Shown here in pieces: positions 55,139 to 64,000 of a DNA stretch of 64,000 nt (its first letter is position 1; each line of letters begins with the position of its first letter). This stretch comes from Clostridium sp. CX1 (GTDB lineage: Bacteria; Bacillota; Clostridia; Clostridiales; Clostridiaceae). The notes under the pieces were generated by a model that made no database searches, had not been told where the DNA came from, and saw nothing but the letters and a program-made list of their open reading frames with translations. The DNA lies in assembly GCF_025398335.1 (NCBI RefSeq), contig NZ_JAODOO010000004.1, positions 186,001 through 250,000 of the forward strand, read 5' to 3'. The translations under genes were made by a program, and so were the position numbers.

Positions 55139-56386
55139 TTATTCAATTATTCCTATATCTTTTCTAAAATAAATTCCTTGAAAATCAATATCTCTTAAGT
55201 TATCATAGGCTGATTTTCTTGCTTCTTCCATACTCTTGCCTAAGGACTGAACAGAAAGAACCCTTCCCCCGCTAGTTGTAAAAATATCATTTTCATATTT
55301 TATTCCAGCGCCAAAAACTTTAGATACATGATTTAAGCCCTCAATCACGAATCCAGTGTCATATTTACCAGGATATCCTCCTGAAGCAGCCACAACGCAG
55401 CAGGAAGCTCCATTATTCCATTCTACTTTGTATTGTGATAACTTCTTGTCTAAGGCTGCTTGTATCAAATCTACAAAGTCAGTTGCCATTAATGGTAGTA
55501 CTGCTTGAGTTTCTGGATCTCCCATTCGGACATTGTATTCTAGAAGGTATACTCCTTTTTTAGTAATCATAATACCGAAAAAAATTATTCCTATATAGTT
55601 TAATCCTTCTGATTTTATACCTCTTAAGGTTCCTTCCATAATATTTTTCTTGAAAGAGCTTAGAATTTCCTCTGTACAATAGGGATTCGGGCATATAGCA
55701 CCCATTCCTCCTGTATTTGGACCATTCCCTCCGTCATATATCTGTTTATGATCCTTAGCAGATATAAATGGTATTATTGTTTCTCCATCTGTTATAGAAA
55801 GTATAGAAGCTTCAACTCCCTCTAAAAACTCTTCAATTACTAATCTTTTTCCTGATCCTTTGAAAATATCCTTTACCATAAAGTCAATTATGGTACTTTC
55901 AGCTTCACTGTAGGTTTCACATATAACAACACCTTTTCCCGCAGCTAATCCATCCGCCTTAACTACAACTGGATATTCACAACTTTTAATATAATCTAGA
56001 GCTTTATCCTTATCTTCAAAAACTTCATAAGCTGCAGTTTTAATTCCATACTTCTTCATAAAATCTTTTGAATATGCCTTACTGCCCTCTAGCATTGCTC
56101 CATCCTTTGATGGACCAAATATTTTTAAGTTTCTCTCCTTAAACTTGTCTACTATTCCCTTGATAAGAAAATCTTCTGGTCCTACTACTGTTAAATCTAT
56201 TTTGTTTTTTTCAGCAAAATCAGCAAGTTCTTCTATGTCTTTTATATGAACATTTTCACACTTTTCTTCAACAGCAGTACCGCCATTGCCAGGTGCACAA
56301 TATATTTTTTCTACTAAAGGGTTCTGAGCTACCTTCCATGCAATAGCATGTTCTCTTCCTCCAGAGCCAACGATTAGAACTTTCAC
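55139..56386 (-). CDS. purD: Phosphoribosylamine-glycine ligase
   Basis: Second step of purine synthesis: ATP-dependent ligation of glycine to phosphoribosylamine. The 415-aa ATP-grasp protein has VLIVGSGGREHAIAWK at the start, VVKADGLAAGKGVVIC, the GGNGPNTGGMGA loop and the metal-binding LLEYNVRMGDPETQ. GTG 56386 is chosen because GGAGG is eight bases upstream and the TTG at 56401 precedes it. Last gene of the operon. Confidence 0.96.
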   Translation of the reverse strand: MKVLIVGSGGREHAIAWKVAQNPLVEKIYCAPGNGGTAVEEKCENVHIKDIEELADFAEKNKIDLTVVGPEDFLIKGIVDKFKERNLKIFGPSKDGAMLEGSKAYSKDFMKKYGIKTAAYEVFEDKDKALDYIKSCEYPVVVKADGLAAGKGVVICETYSEAESTIIDFMVKDIFKGSGKRLVIEEFLEGVEASILSITDGETIIPFISAKDHKQIYDGGNGPNTGGMGAICPNPYCTEEILSSFKKNIMEGTLRGIKSEGLNYIGIIFFGIMITKKGVYLLEYNVRMGDPETQAVLPLMATDFVDLIQAALDKKLSQYKVEWNNGASCCVVAASGGYPGKYDTGFVIEGLNHVSKVFGAGIKYENDIFTTSGGRVLSVQSLGKSMEEARKSAYDNLRDIDFQGIYFRKDIGIIE

Positions 56387-56449
56387 ATATATTTCCTCCA
56401 ATCATAATTATGTTTGAACCTAATATATATTTAAAAATTTTCTATTATT

Positions 56450-57949
56450 CTAATGCTTAAAGTGTCTCATCCCGGTAAATACCATAGCTATTCCCTCTTT
56501 ATTGCATTCCTCAATAGACTGCTCATCTCTTATTGAACCACCAGGTTGAATTATAGCTTTTATTCCGTACTTAGCTGCTTCCTGAACTACATCTTCAAAG
56601 GGGAAAAATGCATCAGAAGCAAGTACAACTCCATCCCCAGCTCTTTGGAGAGCCTCACTGGCTGCCCAGATTCTGTTAACCTGTCCACCACCAATTCCTT
56701 TTGCCATTCCATCCTTTACCACTACAATAGCATTGGATTTTACATACTTGCAAACTTTCATTCCAAACAATAAATCCTGCAATTCCTTTTCTGTAGGCTT
56801 AACAGTTGTTACAACCTTTAATTCAGTTGTTAACTTATCATCTGCTGACTGTATTAGTATTCCTCCATCTACCTTTGATAGTTCTGTTTTACCTTCTGGT
56901 TTTACAGCACATCTTATTACTCTCAAATTTTTCTTTGCTGTTAAAACTTCTAACGCATCTTTGTCAAAATTCGGTGCAATTACAATTTCTAAAAATATCT
57001 TAACTAATTCCTCTGCAGTCTTCTTATCAACCCTTCTATTTAAAGCTACAATACCTCCAAAAATTGAAGTAGTATCGCATTCATATGTCTTTAGGTAGGC
57101 GTCATATATGTCTTCTCCTAGTGCTACACCACAAGGGGTGTTATGCTTTACTGCACAACAAGCTGGTTCATCAAATTCATTAGCTACCTTCCAAGCTATA
57201 TCCATATCTTTTATATTATTATAGGAAAGTTCTTTTCCATTTAATTGTTCAAAATCCCTCATTGCTCCCTTTTCTACAGTAGAAGTATAGTAAGCAGCAC
57301 TTTGGTGAGGATTTTCACCATATCTTAAGCTCTGACATTTTCTATATGAAAGTGTTAAGTACTCAGGATACTCATCCTCTAGTAAAAAGTTACTTATTGC
57401 TGCATCATAGGCTGACATAAGATTGAAAACCTTGCCTGCAAGTTTTTTTCTTGTGTTAAAATCTACTTCCCCATTGTCTTCTATTTGTCTTGTTATATCA
57501 CTATAGTCTGATGTATCTGTAAGAACTATAACGTCCCTAAAATTTTTAGCTGCCGCCCTAATCATAGTAGGTCCACCAATATCAATAAACTCCACCTTTT
57601 CTTCAAAGCTTAAATCCTCTTTTACCTTATCGAAAAAAGGATAAAGATTAACAACCACCATGTCTATTGGCTTTATATCTTTTCTTTCTATAGTGTCCAT
57701 ATGTTCTTTTTTATCTCTTATCGCTAAAATTCCACCATGTATAACTGGATGCAGCGTTTTAACTCTTCCATCTAGTATCTCTTCAAAACCTGTTACTTCT
57801 GAAATCTCAGTTACATTTATATTATTATCTTTCAAATACTTATATGTGCCTCCAGTAGATAATATTTCTACCTTCATACTTACTAAAAATCTTGCCAAAT
57901 CTAATACTCCATCTTTATTGAAAACACTTATTAATGCTCTTTTTAACAT
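56450..57949 (-). CDS. purH: Bifunctional AICAR transformylase/IMP cyclohydrolase
   Basis: It catalyses the last two steps to IMP. The 499-aa protein has the N-terminal cyclohydrolase/MGS-like domain ([36 protein letters not shown]). The C-terminal transformylase domain shows [14 protein letters not shown], the catalytic KHNTPCG and [17 protein letters not shown] precedes the ATG. Between purN and purD. Confidence 0.96.
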   Translation of the reverse strand: MLKRALISVFNKDGVLDLARFLVSMKVEILSTGGTYKYLKDNNINVTEISEVTGFEEILDGRVKTLHPVIHGGILAIRDKKEHMDTIERKDIKPIDMVVVNLYPFFDKVKEDLSFEEKVEFIDIGGPTMIRAAAKNFRDVIVLTDTSDYSDITRQIEDNGEVDFNTRKKLAGKVFNLMSAYDAAISNFLLEDEYPEYLTLSYRKCQSLRYGENPHQSAAYYTSTVEKGAMRDFEQLNGKELSYNNIKDMDIAWKVANEFDEPACCAVKHNTPCGVALGEDIYDAYLKTYECDTTSIFGGIVALNRRVDKKTAEELVKIFLEIVIAPNFDKDALEVLTAKKNLRVIRCAVKPEGKTELSKVDGGILIQSADDKLTTELKVVTTVKPTEKELQDLLFGMKVCKYVKSNAIVVVKDGMAKGIGGGQVNRIWAASEALQRAGDGVVLASDAFFPFEDVVQEAAKYGIKAIIQPGGSIRDEQSIEECNKEGIAMVFTGMRHFKH

Positions 57950-58009
57950 TTTTGTCCCTCCTTATATTTCCCTGTAGTCAAGAGTATCCTCTTAGACATT
58001 TATGTATCA

Positions 58010-58624
58010 TTAATCTTCTATAATGACTTTTCTCCCCTTTACCTTAACTTTTTCCTGGGAAATAAGCTTTATCGCCTCTGGCAAAGCTCTATGTTCTTCA
58101 CCTAATACTCTTTTCTGCAGGTTTTCGGCAGTATCATCAGCATACACTGGCACAGTTTTTTGAACTATAATAGGTCCTGTATCTGTGCCTTCATCTATAA
58201 AATGCACTGTGCAACCGGATAGCTTTACACCATACTCTATAGCCTTTTGATGTACTTTAATACCATACATACCTTCTCCGCAAAAGGATGGTATTAAAGA
58301 CGGGTGTACGTTAATTATTTTATTTTTAAATTTTGAAATTAATTTTCCTTCTAATATAGAAAGCCATCCCGCGCATACAATTAAATCTATCTTTCCTTCT
58401 AGTAATTCTAAAACTTTATCTGAAACCTTATCTTTATAAAGACTTCTGTCTATAATATAAGTATTTATATTATGTTTTCTACACCTCTCTAGTGCATACA
58501 CATTGTCTCTATCGCTTATTACAACTTTAATACTACAGTTTGATAAATAACCAGTGTTGACAGAATCTATTATGGATTGAAGGTTTGTCCCTCCTCCAGA
58601 CACCAATACGGCTATATTAAACAT
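58010..58624 (-). CDS. purN: Phosphoribosylglycinamide formyltransferase (10-formyl-THF dependent)
   Basis: It transfers a formyl group to glycinamide ribonucleotide. The 204-aa protein has NIAVLVSGGGTNLQSII at the N-terminus, the catalytic NVHPSLIPSF with the active Asn and His, and the downstream Asp in GCTVHFIDEGTDTGPII. ATG 58624 is preferred because GGAGGAG lies just upstream and the TTG at 58639 overlaps it. Confidence 0.95.
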   Translation of the reverse strand: MFNIAVLVSGGGTNLQSIIDSVNTGYLSNCSIKVVISDRDNVYALERCRKHNINTYIIDRSLYKDKVSDKVLELLEGKIDLIVCAGWLSILEGKLISKFKNKIINVHPSLIPSFCGEGMYGIKVHQKAIEYGVKLSGCTVHFIDEGTDTGPIIVQKTVPVYADDTAENLQKRVLGEEHRALPEAIKLISQEKVKVKGRKVIIED

Positions 58625-58704
58625 ATCTTTCTCCTCCAAAAGTAATTTAAATTACTACCTTTGATGCAACTCAACCAGTTTAAATGCTTGTCGCTGGAAC
58701 TAAC

Positions 58705-59700
58705 TTAGACTAAAATAACTTCTTTTTTCCCCTTTTCAATGTATCCAATCTTATAAGCCTTCTCTCCAAGTTCCTTTAATTCTTTTATTATTTCTTCTGC
58801 ATCCTGCTGTTTAACACAGAGGACAAAACCAATACCCATATTAAAGGTATTAAACATATGTCCTTCATCAGCACCTAGCTCTATTATATGCTTAAATATC
58901 GGATGAATTTCTAAACTTTCCTTCATTATAACTGCGGTATACTCATTCTTAAACATTCTTGGTATGTTCTCATAAAATCCACCGCCAGTGATATGTGCCA
59001 TTCCCCTAATCTCAAAATTTTCTAATAGTTTCAATATTGGTTTAACATATATTTTAGTTGGAGTCAATAGCACTTCTCCTATTTTGCTTCCGTTAAAATC
59101 CTTATCCAAGTCAGTTACAAGTTTTCTTATAAGGGAATATCCATTACTATGGGGACCACTGGAGGCAATACCAATTAATACATCGCCTTCTTCAATTTTG
59201 CTTCCATCTATTATATCTTCTTTTTCAACTACACCTACGGCAAAACCTGCTATATCGTATTCTCCTTCGCTATAAAAGCCAGGCATTTCCGCTGTTTCTC
59301 CACCTATTAAAGCACATCCAGCTTGAATGCAGCCTTCTGTAACGCCTTTAACTAAGTCTGCTGCAGTTTCCGCTTCTAATTTACCACAGGCTAGGTAGTC
59401 TAGAAAAAAGATAGGTTTCGCTCCATGACATAGGATATCATTAACACACATAGCTACACAATCAATACCTACAGTATCATATTTATTTGCTTTAAAAGCT
59501 ATTTGCAGCTTTGTACCTACTCCATCAGTGCCAGAAACAAGAACTGGATTTCTATATTTACCTAACTCAAACATTCCTGCAAAGCTTCCCAGTGTGTTCA
59601 AAACTCCAGGAATAAAGGTTTTCTTAACCTGCTCCTTCATGAGCTCTACAGATTTATATCCTTCTTCTATATTAACTCCGGAATCCTTATATGTTACCAC
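58705..59700 (-). CDS. purM: Phosphoribosylformylglycinamidine cyclo-ligase (AIR synthetase)
   Basis: It closes the imidazole ring using ATP. The 331-aa protein has TYKDSGVNIEEGY at the start, VSGTDGVGTKLQIA, LIGGETAEMPGFY and the GMAHITGGGFYENIPR loop, all standard for PurM. GTG start after GAGGTGA. The gap to purF is 32 bases. Confidence 0.96.
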   Translation of the reverse strand: MVTYKDSGVNIEEGYKSVELMKEQVKKTFIPGVLNTLGSFAGMFELGKYRNPVLVSGTDGVGTKLQIAFKANKYDTVGIDCVAMCVNDILCHGAKPIFFLDYLACGKLEAETAADLVKGVTEGCIQAGCALIGGETAEMPGFYSEGEYDIAGFAVGVVEKEDIIDGSKIEEGDVLIGIASSGPHSNGYSLIRKLVTDLDKDFNGSKIGEVLLTPTKIYVKPILKLLENFEIRGMAHITGGGFYENIPRMFKNEYTAVIMKESLEIHPIFKHIIELGADEGHMFNTFNMGIGFVLCVKQQDAEEIIKELKELGEKAYKIGYIEKGKKEVILV

Positions 59701-59732
59701 TTTATCACCTCAACTTAAAAAATTTAAATTAC

Positions 59733-61160
59733 TTAACCTAAATGTTCCTTTGGTAGTTCCATTGGTGCTGAAACTGGATAAATACCATTGAAACATCCTA
59801 GACAAAAACCTTTGTCTTCGCCTAAGGATTTCAAAAGTCCTTCCATACTTATATATCCCAAGCTGTCTGCACCTATTTTTTCTTTTATATCATCTACCGA
59901 ATTGCCACTACCTATAAGCTCACTTCTGTATGGAGTATCTATTCCAAAGTAACAAGGATATCTTACCATTGGAGATGAAACCCTAAAATGCACCTCACTG
60001 GCTCCGGCTCTTCTAAGTATTTCTACAAGTCTTCTGCTGGTGGTTCCTCTTACGATAGAGTCATCTACAATAACAACTCTCTTTCCATATACGTTAACCT
60101 TTAATGGGTTTAGCTTAACAGCTACAGCTCTCTCCCTCATCTCTTGTGATGGAGTTATAAAGGTTCTTCCTACGTACTTATTCTTTATAAATCCTATGCC
60201 ATAGGGAATTCCTGATGCTTCTGCATATCCAACTGCAGCTGCAATACCTGAATCTGGAACTCCTATAACTATATCTGCCTCTGCAGGACTTTCTTCAAAT
60301 AGCTTTCTCCCTGCTCTAACTCTAGAATCATATACATTTATATCATCTATACAGCTATCTGGTCTTGCAAAATATATATATTCAAAGGCGCAGGTTTCAC
60401 ATTTAGTCTTTTCCGATAACTTTAAAGATTTAATTCCTTCTTTATCTATTACAACAATTTCTCCTGGTTCCACATCTCGTATAAAATCAGCACCTATGGA
60501 GTCTAAAGCACAACTTTCGGAGGATAATATATAGCTTTCATTTACTTTTCCAATACATAATGGTCTTATTCCATTTGGGTCTCTTACACCTATTAGCTTA
60601 TCTTCTGTAAGAAGCACGATAGCAAAGGAACCTTTTATGGCCTGTACTGTATCTACAACCGCTTTTTCTATTCCTTTTTTAGCTCCTCTGGCAATGAGAT
60701 TTAAAATAACTTCTGAATCTATTGATGTTTGAAATATACATCCACCTTCTTCTAAAAGCTCTCTAACTACATCTGCATTTACAAGATTACCATTATGTGC
60801 AATAGCAATAGATCCCAACTTATACTGTCCAACTATAGGTTGGGCATTGCTAGCACTGCTAGAACCTGTTGTAGAATACCTAACATGTCCTATAGCTGAT
60901 GTACCCTTTAGTTTTTTCAGTACATCTTTATTAAAAACATCACATACTAATCCCATTTCTTTATAGCTTTTTAATTCCTGTCCGTCAGATACAACTATAC
61001 CGGAACTTTCTTCCCCTCTGTGCTGAAGCGCATATAATCCATAATAAGTTACGGATGCAACATCTAAATCTTCTGTTGAAAATATCCCGAAGACTCCGCA
61101 CTCATCTTTAAATTTATCCTCTTCCAGATCAAATATATTATCCTGATTTAAATTAATCAT
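59733..61160 (-). CDS. purF: Amidophosphoribosyltransferase
   Basis: It is the committed step: PRPP plus glutamine to phosphoribosylamine. The protein of about 475 aa begins with a 20-residue propeptide followed by the nucleophile in CGVFGIF (Cys21 from ATG 61160), like the processed Bacillus-type enzymes. It has four cysteines in the expected Fe4S4 pattern (CETCAF near 235 and CLGC near the end) and the PRPP-binding VVIVDDSIVRGTTSRR. The TTG at 61184 and ATG at 61169 touch the GGGGGA ribosome binding site, so 61160 is preferred. Confidence 0.95.
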   Translation of the reverse strand: MINLNQDNIFDLEEDKFKDECGVFGIFSTEDLDVASVTYYGLYALQHRGEESSGIVVSDGQELKSYKEMGLVCDVFNKDVLKKLKGTSAIGHVRYSTTGSSSASNAQPIVGQYKLGSIAIAHNGNLVNADVVRELLEEGGCIFQTSIDSEVILNLIARGAKKGIEKAVVDTVQAIKGSFAIVLLTEDKLIGVRDPNGIRPLCIGKVNESYILSSESCALDSIGADFIRDVEPGEIVVIDKEGIKSLKLSEKTKCETCAFEYIYFARPDSCIDDINVYDSRVRAGRKLFEESPAEADIVIGVPDSGIAAAVGYAEASGIPYGIGFIKNKYVGRTFITPSQEMRERAVAVKLNPLKVNVYGKRVVIVDDSIVRGTTSRRLVEILRRAGASEVHFRVSSPMVRYPCYFGIDTPYRSELIGSGNSVDDIKEKIGADSLGYISMEGLLKSLGEDKGFCLGCFNGIYPVSAPMELPKEHLG

Positions 61161-61270
61161 CTTACTCATTCCCCCTATTTCCAATTGATGGTGGAAGCGG
61201 GCCAGTTACAATTAACAATACTCACCTTGTTTATTGCTTTATCTTAGTGTTAAAAACTGACCTATTATCA

Positions 61271-61972
61271 CTAACTTATTCTTCTTAATATCTCTTCATA
61301 GGCTTCTCTAACATTGCCCATATCTCTTCTAAATCTATCCTTATCAAGCTTTTCTTTTGTTTTTGCATCCCAAAATCTACAAGTATCCGGTGATATTTCA
61401 TCTGCAAGAATTATTTCACCATGGAATTTTCCAAACTCTAACTTGAAATCTATGAGATTTATACCCTGTTGTAGGAAGAATTCCTTTAACACATCATTAA
61501 TCTTTGCTGCCATGTTAAATATAACTTCCAGTTCCTTAAAGGTAGTAAGTCCAATCCCAACTGCATGGTATTCATTTATAAGAGGGTCTCCTAATAGATC
61601 ATTTTTATAGCTTAATTCAAACACTGTAGTTTTCAGTTCCATTCCCTCTTCTAGTCCAAGCCTCTTTGCCATACTTCCAGCGGCTGTGTTTCTTACTATA
61701 ACTTCAAGAGGTATTATTTCAACTTTTTTACAAAGCTGTTCTCTATCATTTAACTTTTTAACAAAATGAGTTTTTATTCCCTTATTTTCAAGAAGCTCAA
61801 ATAGCATTGAAGCTATGATGTTGTTCATAACGCCCTTATCTTCTATCTGACCTTTCTTTTCACCATTAAAGGCTGTGGCATCGTCCTTATAATAAACTAC
61901 CACTTTATCCGCTTCCTCTGTTGAATACACCTTTTTTGCTTTTCCCTCATATAACATTTCTCTTTTTTCCAT
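61271..61972 (-). CDS. purC: SAICAR synthetase
   Basis: It ligates aspartate to CAIR using ATP. The 233-aa protein has [41 protein letters not shown] and [11 protein letters not shown] followed by [13 protein letters not shown]. The coding region is taken from ATG 61972, immediately after the purE stop; the upstream ATG at 61996 would overlap purE. Confidence 0.96.
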   Translation of the reverse strand: MEKREMLYEGKAKKVYSTEEADKVVVYYKDDATAFNGEKKGQIEDKGVMNNIIASMLFELLENKGIKTHFVKKLNDREQLCKKVEIIPLEVIVRNTAAGSMAKRLGLEEGMELKTTVFELSYKNDLLGDPLINEYHAVGIGLTTFKELEVIFNMAAKINDVLKEFFLQQGINLIDFKLEFGKFHGEIILADEISPDTCRFWDAKTKEKLDKDRFRRDMGNVREAYEEILRRIS

Positions 61973-61973
61973 A

Positions 61974-62453
61974 TTATAATTCAACTCCTTCTTCATTTTC
62001 CTTTATAAACTTTTCCTTCATTGTTGCCCTAAAGTCTTTTAACTTTTCTTTGATTTCTGGGTATTTTAAGGATAGTATCTGAACTGCTAACATGCCTGCA
62101 TTATAACTATTATTAATACCTACAGTAGCTACTGGAATTGACTTAGGCATCTGAACTATTGAGAGCAGTGAGTCTATCCCCGAAATAGCTGCATTAATTG
62201 GAACACCTATTACAGGAAGAACTGTATGAGATGCAATGACCCCTGGAAGATGTGCTGCCAGTCCTGCTGCGGCAATTATACATTCACAACCTTTATCTTC
62301 TAGATTCTTAATAGTTTCTACTAACTTCTCTGGTACTCTGTGGGCTGAAAGTACGTAGGCACTATGTTCAATATTAAATTGTCTTAAAATCTCAGCAGCA
62401 CCTTTCATCATCTCAATATCAGATTTACTGCCAAATATAATTGCAACTTTCAT
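61974..62453 (-). CDS. purE: N5-carboxyaminoimidazole ribonucleotide mutase
   Basis: It converts N5-CAIR to CAIR. The 159-aa protein shows [29 protein letters not shown] with the catalytic His, [42 protein letters not shown] and [16 protein letters not shown]. No purK is present in the cluster. First gene of purECFMNHD, preceded by a guanine-type riboswitch. The ATG follows GAGGGGGAA. Confidence 0.96.
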   Translation of the reverse strand: MKVAIIFGSKSDIEMMKGAAEILRQFNIEHSAYVLSAHRVPEKLVETIKNLEDKGCECIIAAAGLAAHLPGVIASHTVLPVIGVPINAAISGIDSLLSIVQMPKSIPVATVGINNSYNAGMLAVQILSLKYPEIKEKLKDFRATMKEKFIKENEEGVEL

Positions 62454-62499
62454 GTAAATTCCCCCTCACTTTTAATTACAATTGGACCTATAATAAAAT

Positions 62500-62540
62500 A
62501 AAAATTTGCTGCAGAATCCATGGAGAATCCCGCAGCAAAC
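62500..62540 (-). terminator. Riboswitch-controlled terminator before purE
   Basis: Minus strand: TTTGCTGC (62532-62539) pairs with GCAGCAAA (62505-62512), then TTTTTATTTT. It lies about 70 bases after the aptamer and 50 before purE, the position of an expression platform. Confidence 0.82.
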
Positions 62541-62609
62541 TTTTCACACTTCATATGTAATAAACAAATATTACCCTACATTATAGTTTAGGTTATGCTA
62601 ACATAGATT

Positions 62610-62680
62610 CACCCATAGACAGAAAATTTACGGTTTTCTCGTAGAGACTTCTGAGCCCTATTCTCAGAATTATATGGATG
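62610..62680 (-). ncRNA. Purine riboswitch aptamer, guanine type
   Basis: P1 arms CATCCATA and TATGGGTG pair over 8 bp. The P2 loop arms TTCTGAG/CTCAGAA surround AATAGGG. J2/3 is GTCTCTAC, and P3 carries AAAACCGTAAATTTT. The discriminator before TATG is C (GTCTATG), the base that pairs with guanine or hypoxanthine; adenine riboswitches have U. Ligand binding would favour the downstream terminator and shut off purECFMNHD. Confidence 0.9.
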
Positions 62681-62711
62681 TTTCAAATATTTACTTTTAT
62701 GTATTTATGGT

Positions 62712-62740
62712 ATCATATAACAAAGTATAAATCAATACAA
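62712..62740 (-). promoter_or_regulatory. Sigma-A promoter of the purine operon
   Basis: Minus strand: -35 TTGTAT (62735-62740), a 17-base spacer and -10 TATGAT (62712-62717). The start would be near 62705, just before the aptamer. Confidence 0.6.
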
Positions 62741-62900
62741 TAATTAATTTTTAAATAAAATAGTTCACCTATATACGTACTTTATATTATTTAGTCATTA
62801 CTAATATTCGTAATATTATCAGTTTTCCTTTTAAAGTTAATATGTATTAGATTCAAAATCTAATTATCTAAGAAACCTATACTTTTACCTAAAAAAATAA
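62741..62900. other. AT-rich spacer between divergent promoters
   Basis: No gene or structured element is apparent. A TATAAT box for the rightward transcript lies at 62904-62909, without a clear -35. Confidence 0.4.
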
Positions 62901-62941
62901 TGTTATAATCGATATATGAAGTGAAACTAAAAATCTAGAGA

Positions 62942-62995
62942 CGTAGCTTTCCTAGTACTCTCTCTTTTCCAAGAGGGAGTATTAGGAAAGCTACG
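62942..62995 (+). other. 25-bp RNA hairpin in the leader of the SGNH operon
   Basis: The left arm (62942-62966, starting CGTAGCTTTCCTAG) pairs with the right arm (62971-62995, ending TAGGAAAGCTACG) around a TTCC loop. All 25 positions pair as plus-strand RNA, two of them G-U, whereas as DNA those two are mismatches. No T run follows, so it is not a standard terminator. It lies about 30 bases after a TATAAT box and 40 before the ATG. Confidence 0.75.
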
Positions 62996-63035
62996 CATCG
63001 GATAAAAATACTTGATAGGAAAGGAAGGAAAAGAC

Positions 63036-63353
63036 ATGGATATATTAATTCTTTTATTGATTATTATTTTAGTTATATTTATTAGTAGAAACAATCTAAA
63101 GAAAAGAACTGAGGAGTTAACAAATAACCTGGAGAACTTTAATAAAGAAATTAGAAAGAGCTTTACTGATATGTGTGAACTTAAGCAGGAAGAATTATTA
63201 AATTCATTAACTCCAAAACATAGAAACATTTTAAATAGCATATTAGAAAACAACTTTAATTACGCTGGTAACCATTGGGCAATACAACAACAAATTTTCC
63301 AACAACAGGAACTTTTTATGGAATTAAATAAACTAAGGGAGGCAAGAAAATGA
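63036..63353 (+). CDS. Small membrane-anchored coiled-coil protein, 105 aa
   Basis: One N-terminal membrane segment (residues 3-18, ILILLLIIILVIFISR) is followed by a charged coiled coil (about 20-60, RTEELTNNLENFNKEIRKSF) and a Gln-rich tail (AIQQQIFQQQELFMEL). No known domain. ATG 63036 follows GGAAGGAAAAG; the ATG at 63012 has no proper ribosome binding site. Its end overlaps the SGNH hydrolase start by four bases, indicating coupled translation. Confidence 0.65.
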   Translation: MDILILLLIIILVIFISRNNLKKRTEELTNNLENFNKEIRKSFTDMCELKQEELLNSLTPKHRNILNSILENNFNYAGNHWAIQQQIFQQQELFMELNKLREARK

Positions 63354-63940
63354 AATTAGTTTGTATCGGTGATAGTTTAACTACTGGATATGGTGTTTTC
63401 AGAAATGAATGTTGGGTTCAACTAGTTAGTAATAACCTAAATATTGAAATTATCAATAAAGGTTCTAACGGGGATACAACTGCTGGAATGCTTTCAAGGT
63501 CCTATACCGATGTTATTGAAAATAATCCTAGTCATGTTATCATTATGGGAGGATGTAACGACTTTATGGGAGGGCGTTCTTTAAACATGGTGACAGAAAA
63601 CCTAAGTGAGTTAGTAAAGGAAGCTATTCATCATAATGTTATTCCTATTATTGGTATAGAACCTTTTATCGATAAGGCCCTAGCTGAAAGAAAATGGAGT
63701 AGGGCTGTGGATTACGATGAAATAAATAATGTTATATCTAGCTATAGGAGTTGGATTATTAAATTTACTAAAGATAATTGCATAAATCACTTAGATTTTT
63801 ACCATTGCTTTGATGAGAATTTAAAAACAAAGAATCCAAGGGAGCTGTATATAGACGGACTACATCCAACTGCTCTTGGACACAAGCTTATGGCTGATTG
63901 TGTTACTAACCTTCTTCAAGCCATGAAACTATCGCCTTAG
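63350..63940 (+). CDS. SGNH/GDSL-family hydrolase (esterase or lysophospholipase-like)
   Basis: The 196-aa protein has block I CIGDSLTTGYG with the nucleophile Ser, block II Gly in NKGSNGDTTAGM, block III GGCNDFMGG with the Asn, and block V DGLHPTALGH with the Asp-His pair. The four SGNH residues are all present. No signal peptide is seen, so it is probably cytoplasmic. The substrate is unknown. It follows the small coiled-coil membrane protein with an ATGA overlap. Confidence 0.88.
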   Translation: MKLVCIGDSLTTGYGVFRNECWVQLVSNNLNIEIINKGSNGDTTAGMLSRSYTDVIENNPSHVIIMGGCNDFMGGRSLNMVTENLSELVKEAIHHNVIPIIGIEPFIDKALAERKWSRAVDYDEINNVISSYRSWIIKFTKDNCINHLDFYHCFDENLKTKNPRELYIDGLHPTALGHKLMADCVTNLLQAMKLSP

Positions 63941-64000
63941 CAACACCAGTTCTACTGTTTGAAAAGGCATGATCTGAGTTAAATACTACTTCTTTTATAC
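63906..64000 (-). CDS. C-terminal fragment of an alpha/beta hydrolase, cut by the window end
   Basis: A minus-strand frame runs in from the window edge and stops at 63906. The visible 31 residues, including VFNSDHAFSNSRTGVAKAIV and ending in SWLEEG, match the C-terminus of alpha/beta hydrolases, in which the catalytic His lies in a DHxF motif before the last helix. It is convergent with the SGNH gene and overlaps its last 35 bases. The main part lies outside the window. Confidence 0.6.
   Translation of the reverse strand, partial: IKEVVFNSDHAFSNSRTGVAKAIVSWLEEG

Overview
The window is AT-rich DNA with strong GGAGG-type ribosome binding sites, frequent TTG and GTG starts and many hairpin-plus-T-run terminators. 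Its gene families (purECFMNHD, a GlpP-type antiterminator, oxygen-labile glycyl radical enzymes, a spore-protein-like gene) point to a strictly anaerobic, probably spore-forming Clostridium. The 4-hydroxyphenylacetate decarboxylase operon predicts p-cresol formation. I cannot name the species from sequence alone.

Layout. 1-10 kb: a small SASP-like gene, an orphan PAS histidine kinase, a BusR-like GntR/RCK_C regulator, recJ, a SagB-type nitroreductase, a small metallochaperone, an M16 peptidase and a KimA-type potassium importer. 10-14.2 kb: a DJ-1 family protein, a small membrane protein and the glycerol operon glpF-glpP-glpK. The glp leader carries a sigma-A promoter, a terminator that is a candidate GlpP target, and a CcpA cre box. 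14.2-20.3 kb: topoisomerase IV genes parE and parC. parE is interrupted at its TOPRIM DxD motif by a 1,187-nt group I intron carrying a LAGLIDADG endonuclease gene. 20.6-25.5 kb: a small membrane protein, mnmH, and an amino acid permease with a perfect sigma-54 promoter, a large inverted-repeat candidate enhancer and an adjacent NtrC-family activator whose receiver lacks the phosphoacceptor Asp. 25.7-31 kb: htpG behind a CIRCE operator, a chemoreceptor and a Crp/Fnr regulator. 31-35 kb: hpdBCA. 35-38.7 kb: a proline-peptide module (POT transporter, Xaa-Pro peptidase, prolyl aminopeptidase) with unusual codon use. 38.9-55 kb: a PadR pair, an RlmD-type methyltransferase, an RDD protein, an LtaS-like enzyme, a TSUP transporter, a MetH-activation-like protein with a split LysO exporter, two more amino acid permeases, a metallo-beta-lactamase fold protein and an envelope pair with a NAGPA domain. 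55-62.7 kb: the purine operon purECFMNHD behind a guanine-type riboswitch. 62.9-64 kb: a 25-bp RNA hairpin, a small coiled-coil membrane protein, an SGNH hydrolase and the 3' end of a convergent alpha/beta hydrolase gene.

Themes: amino acid and peptide fermentation (three APC permeases, POT plus prolyl peptidases, hpdBCA), ion and osmotic control (KimA, BusR-like), and dense RNA- or operator-based control. The two most unusual items are the intron inside parE and the sigma-54 permease module driven by an apparent pseudo-receiver activator.
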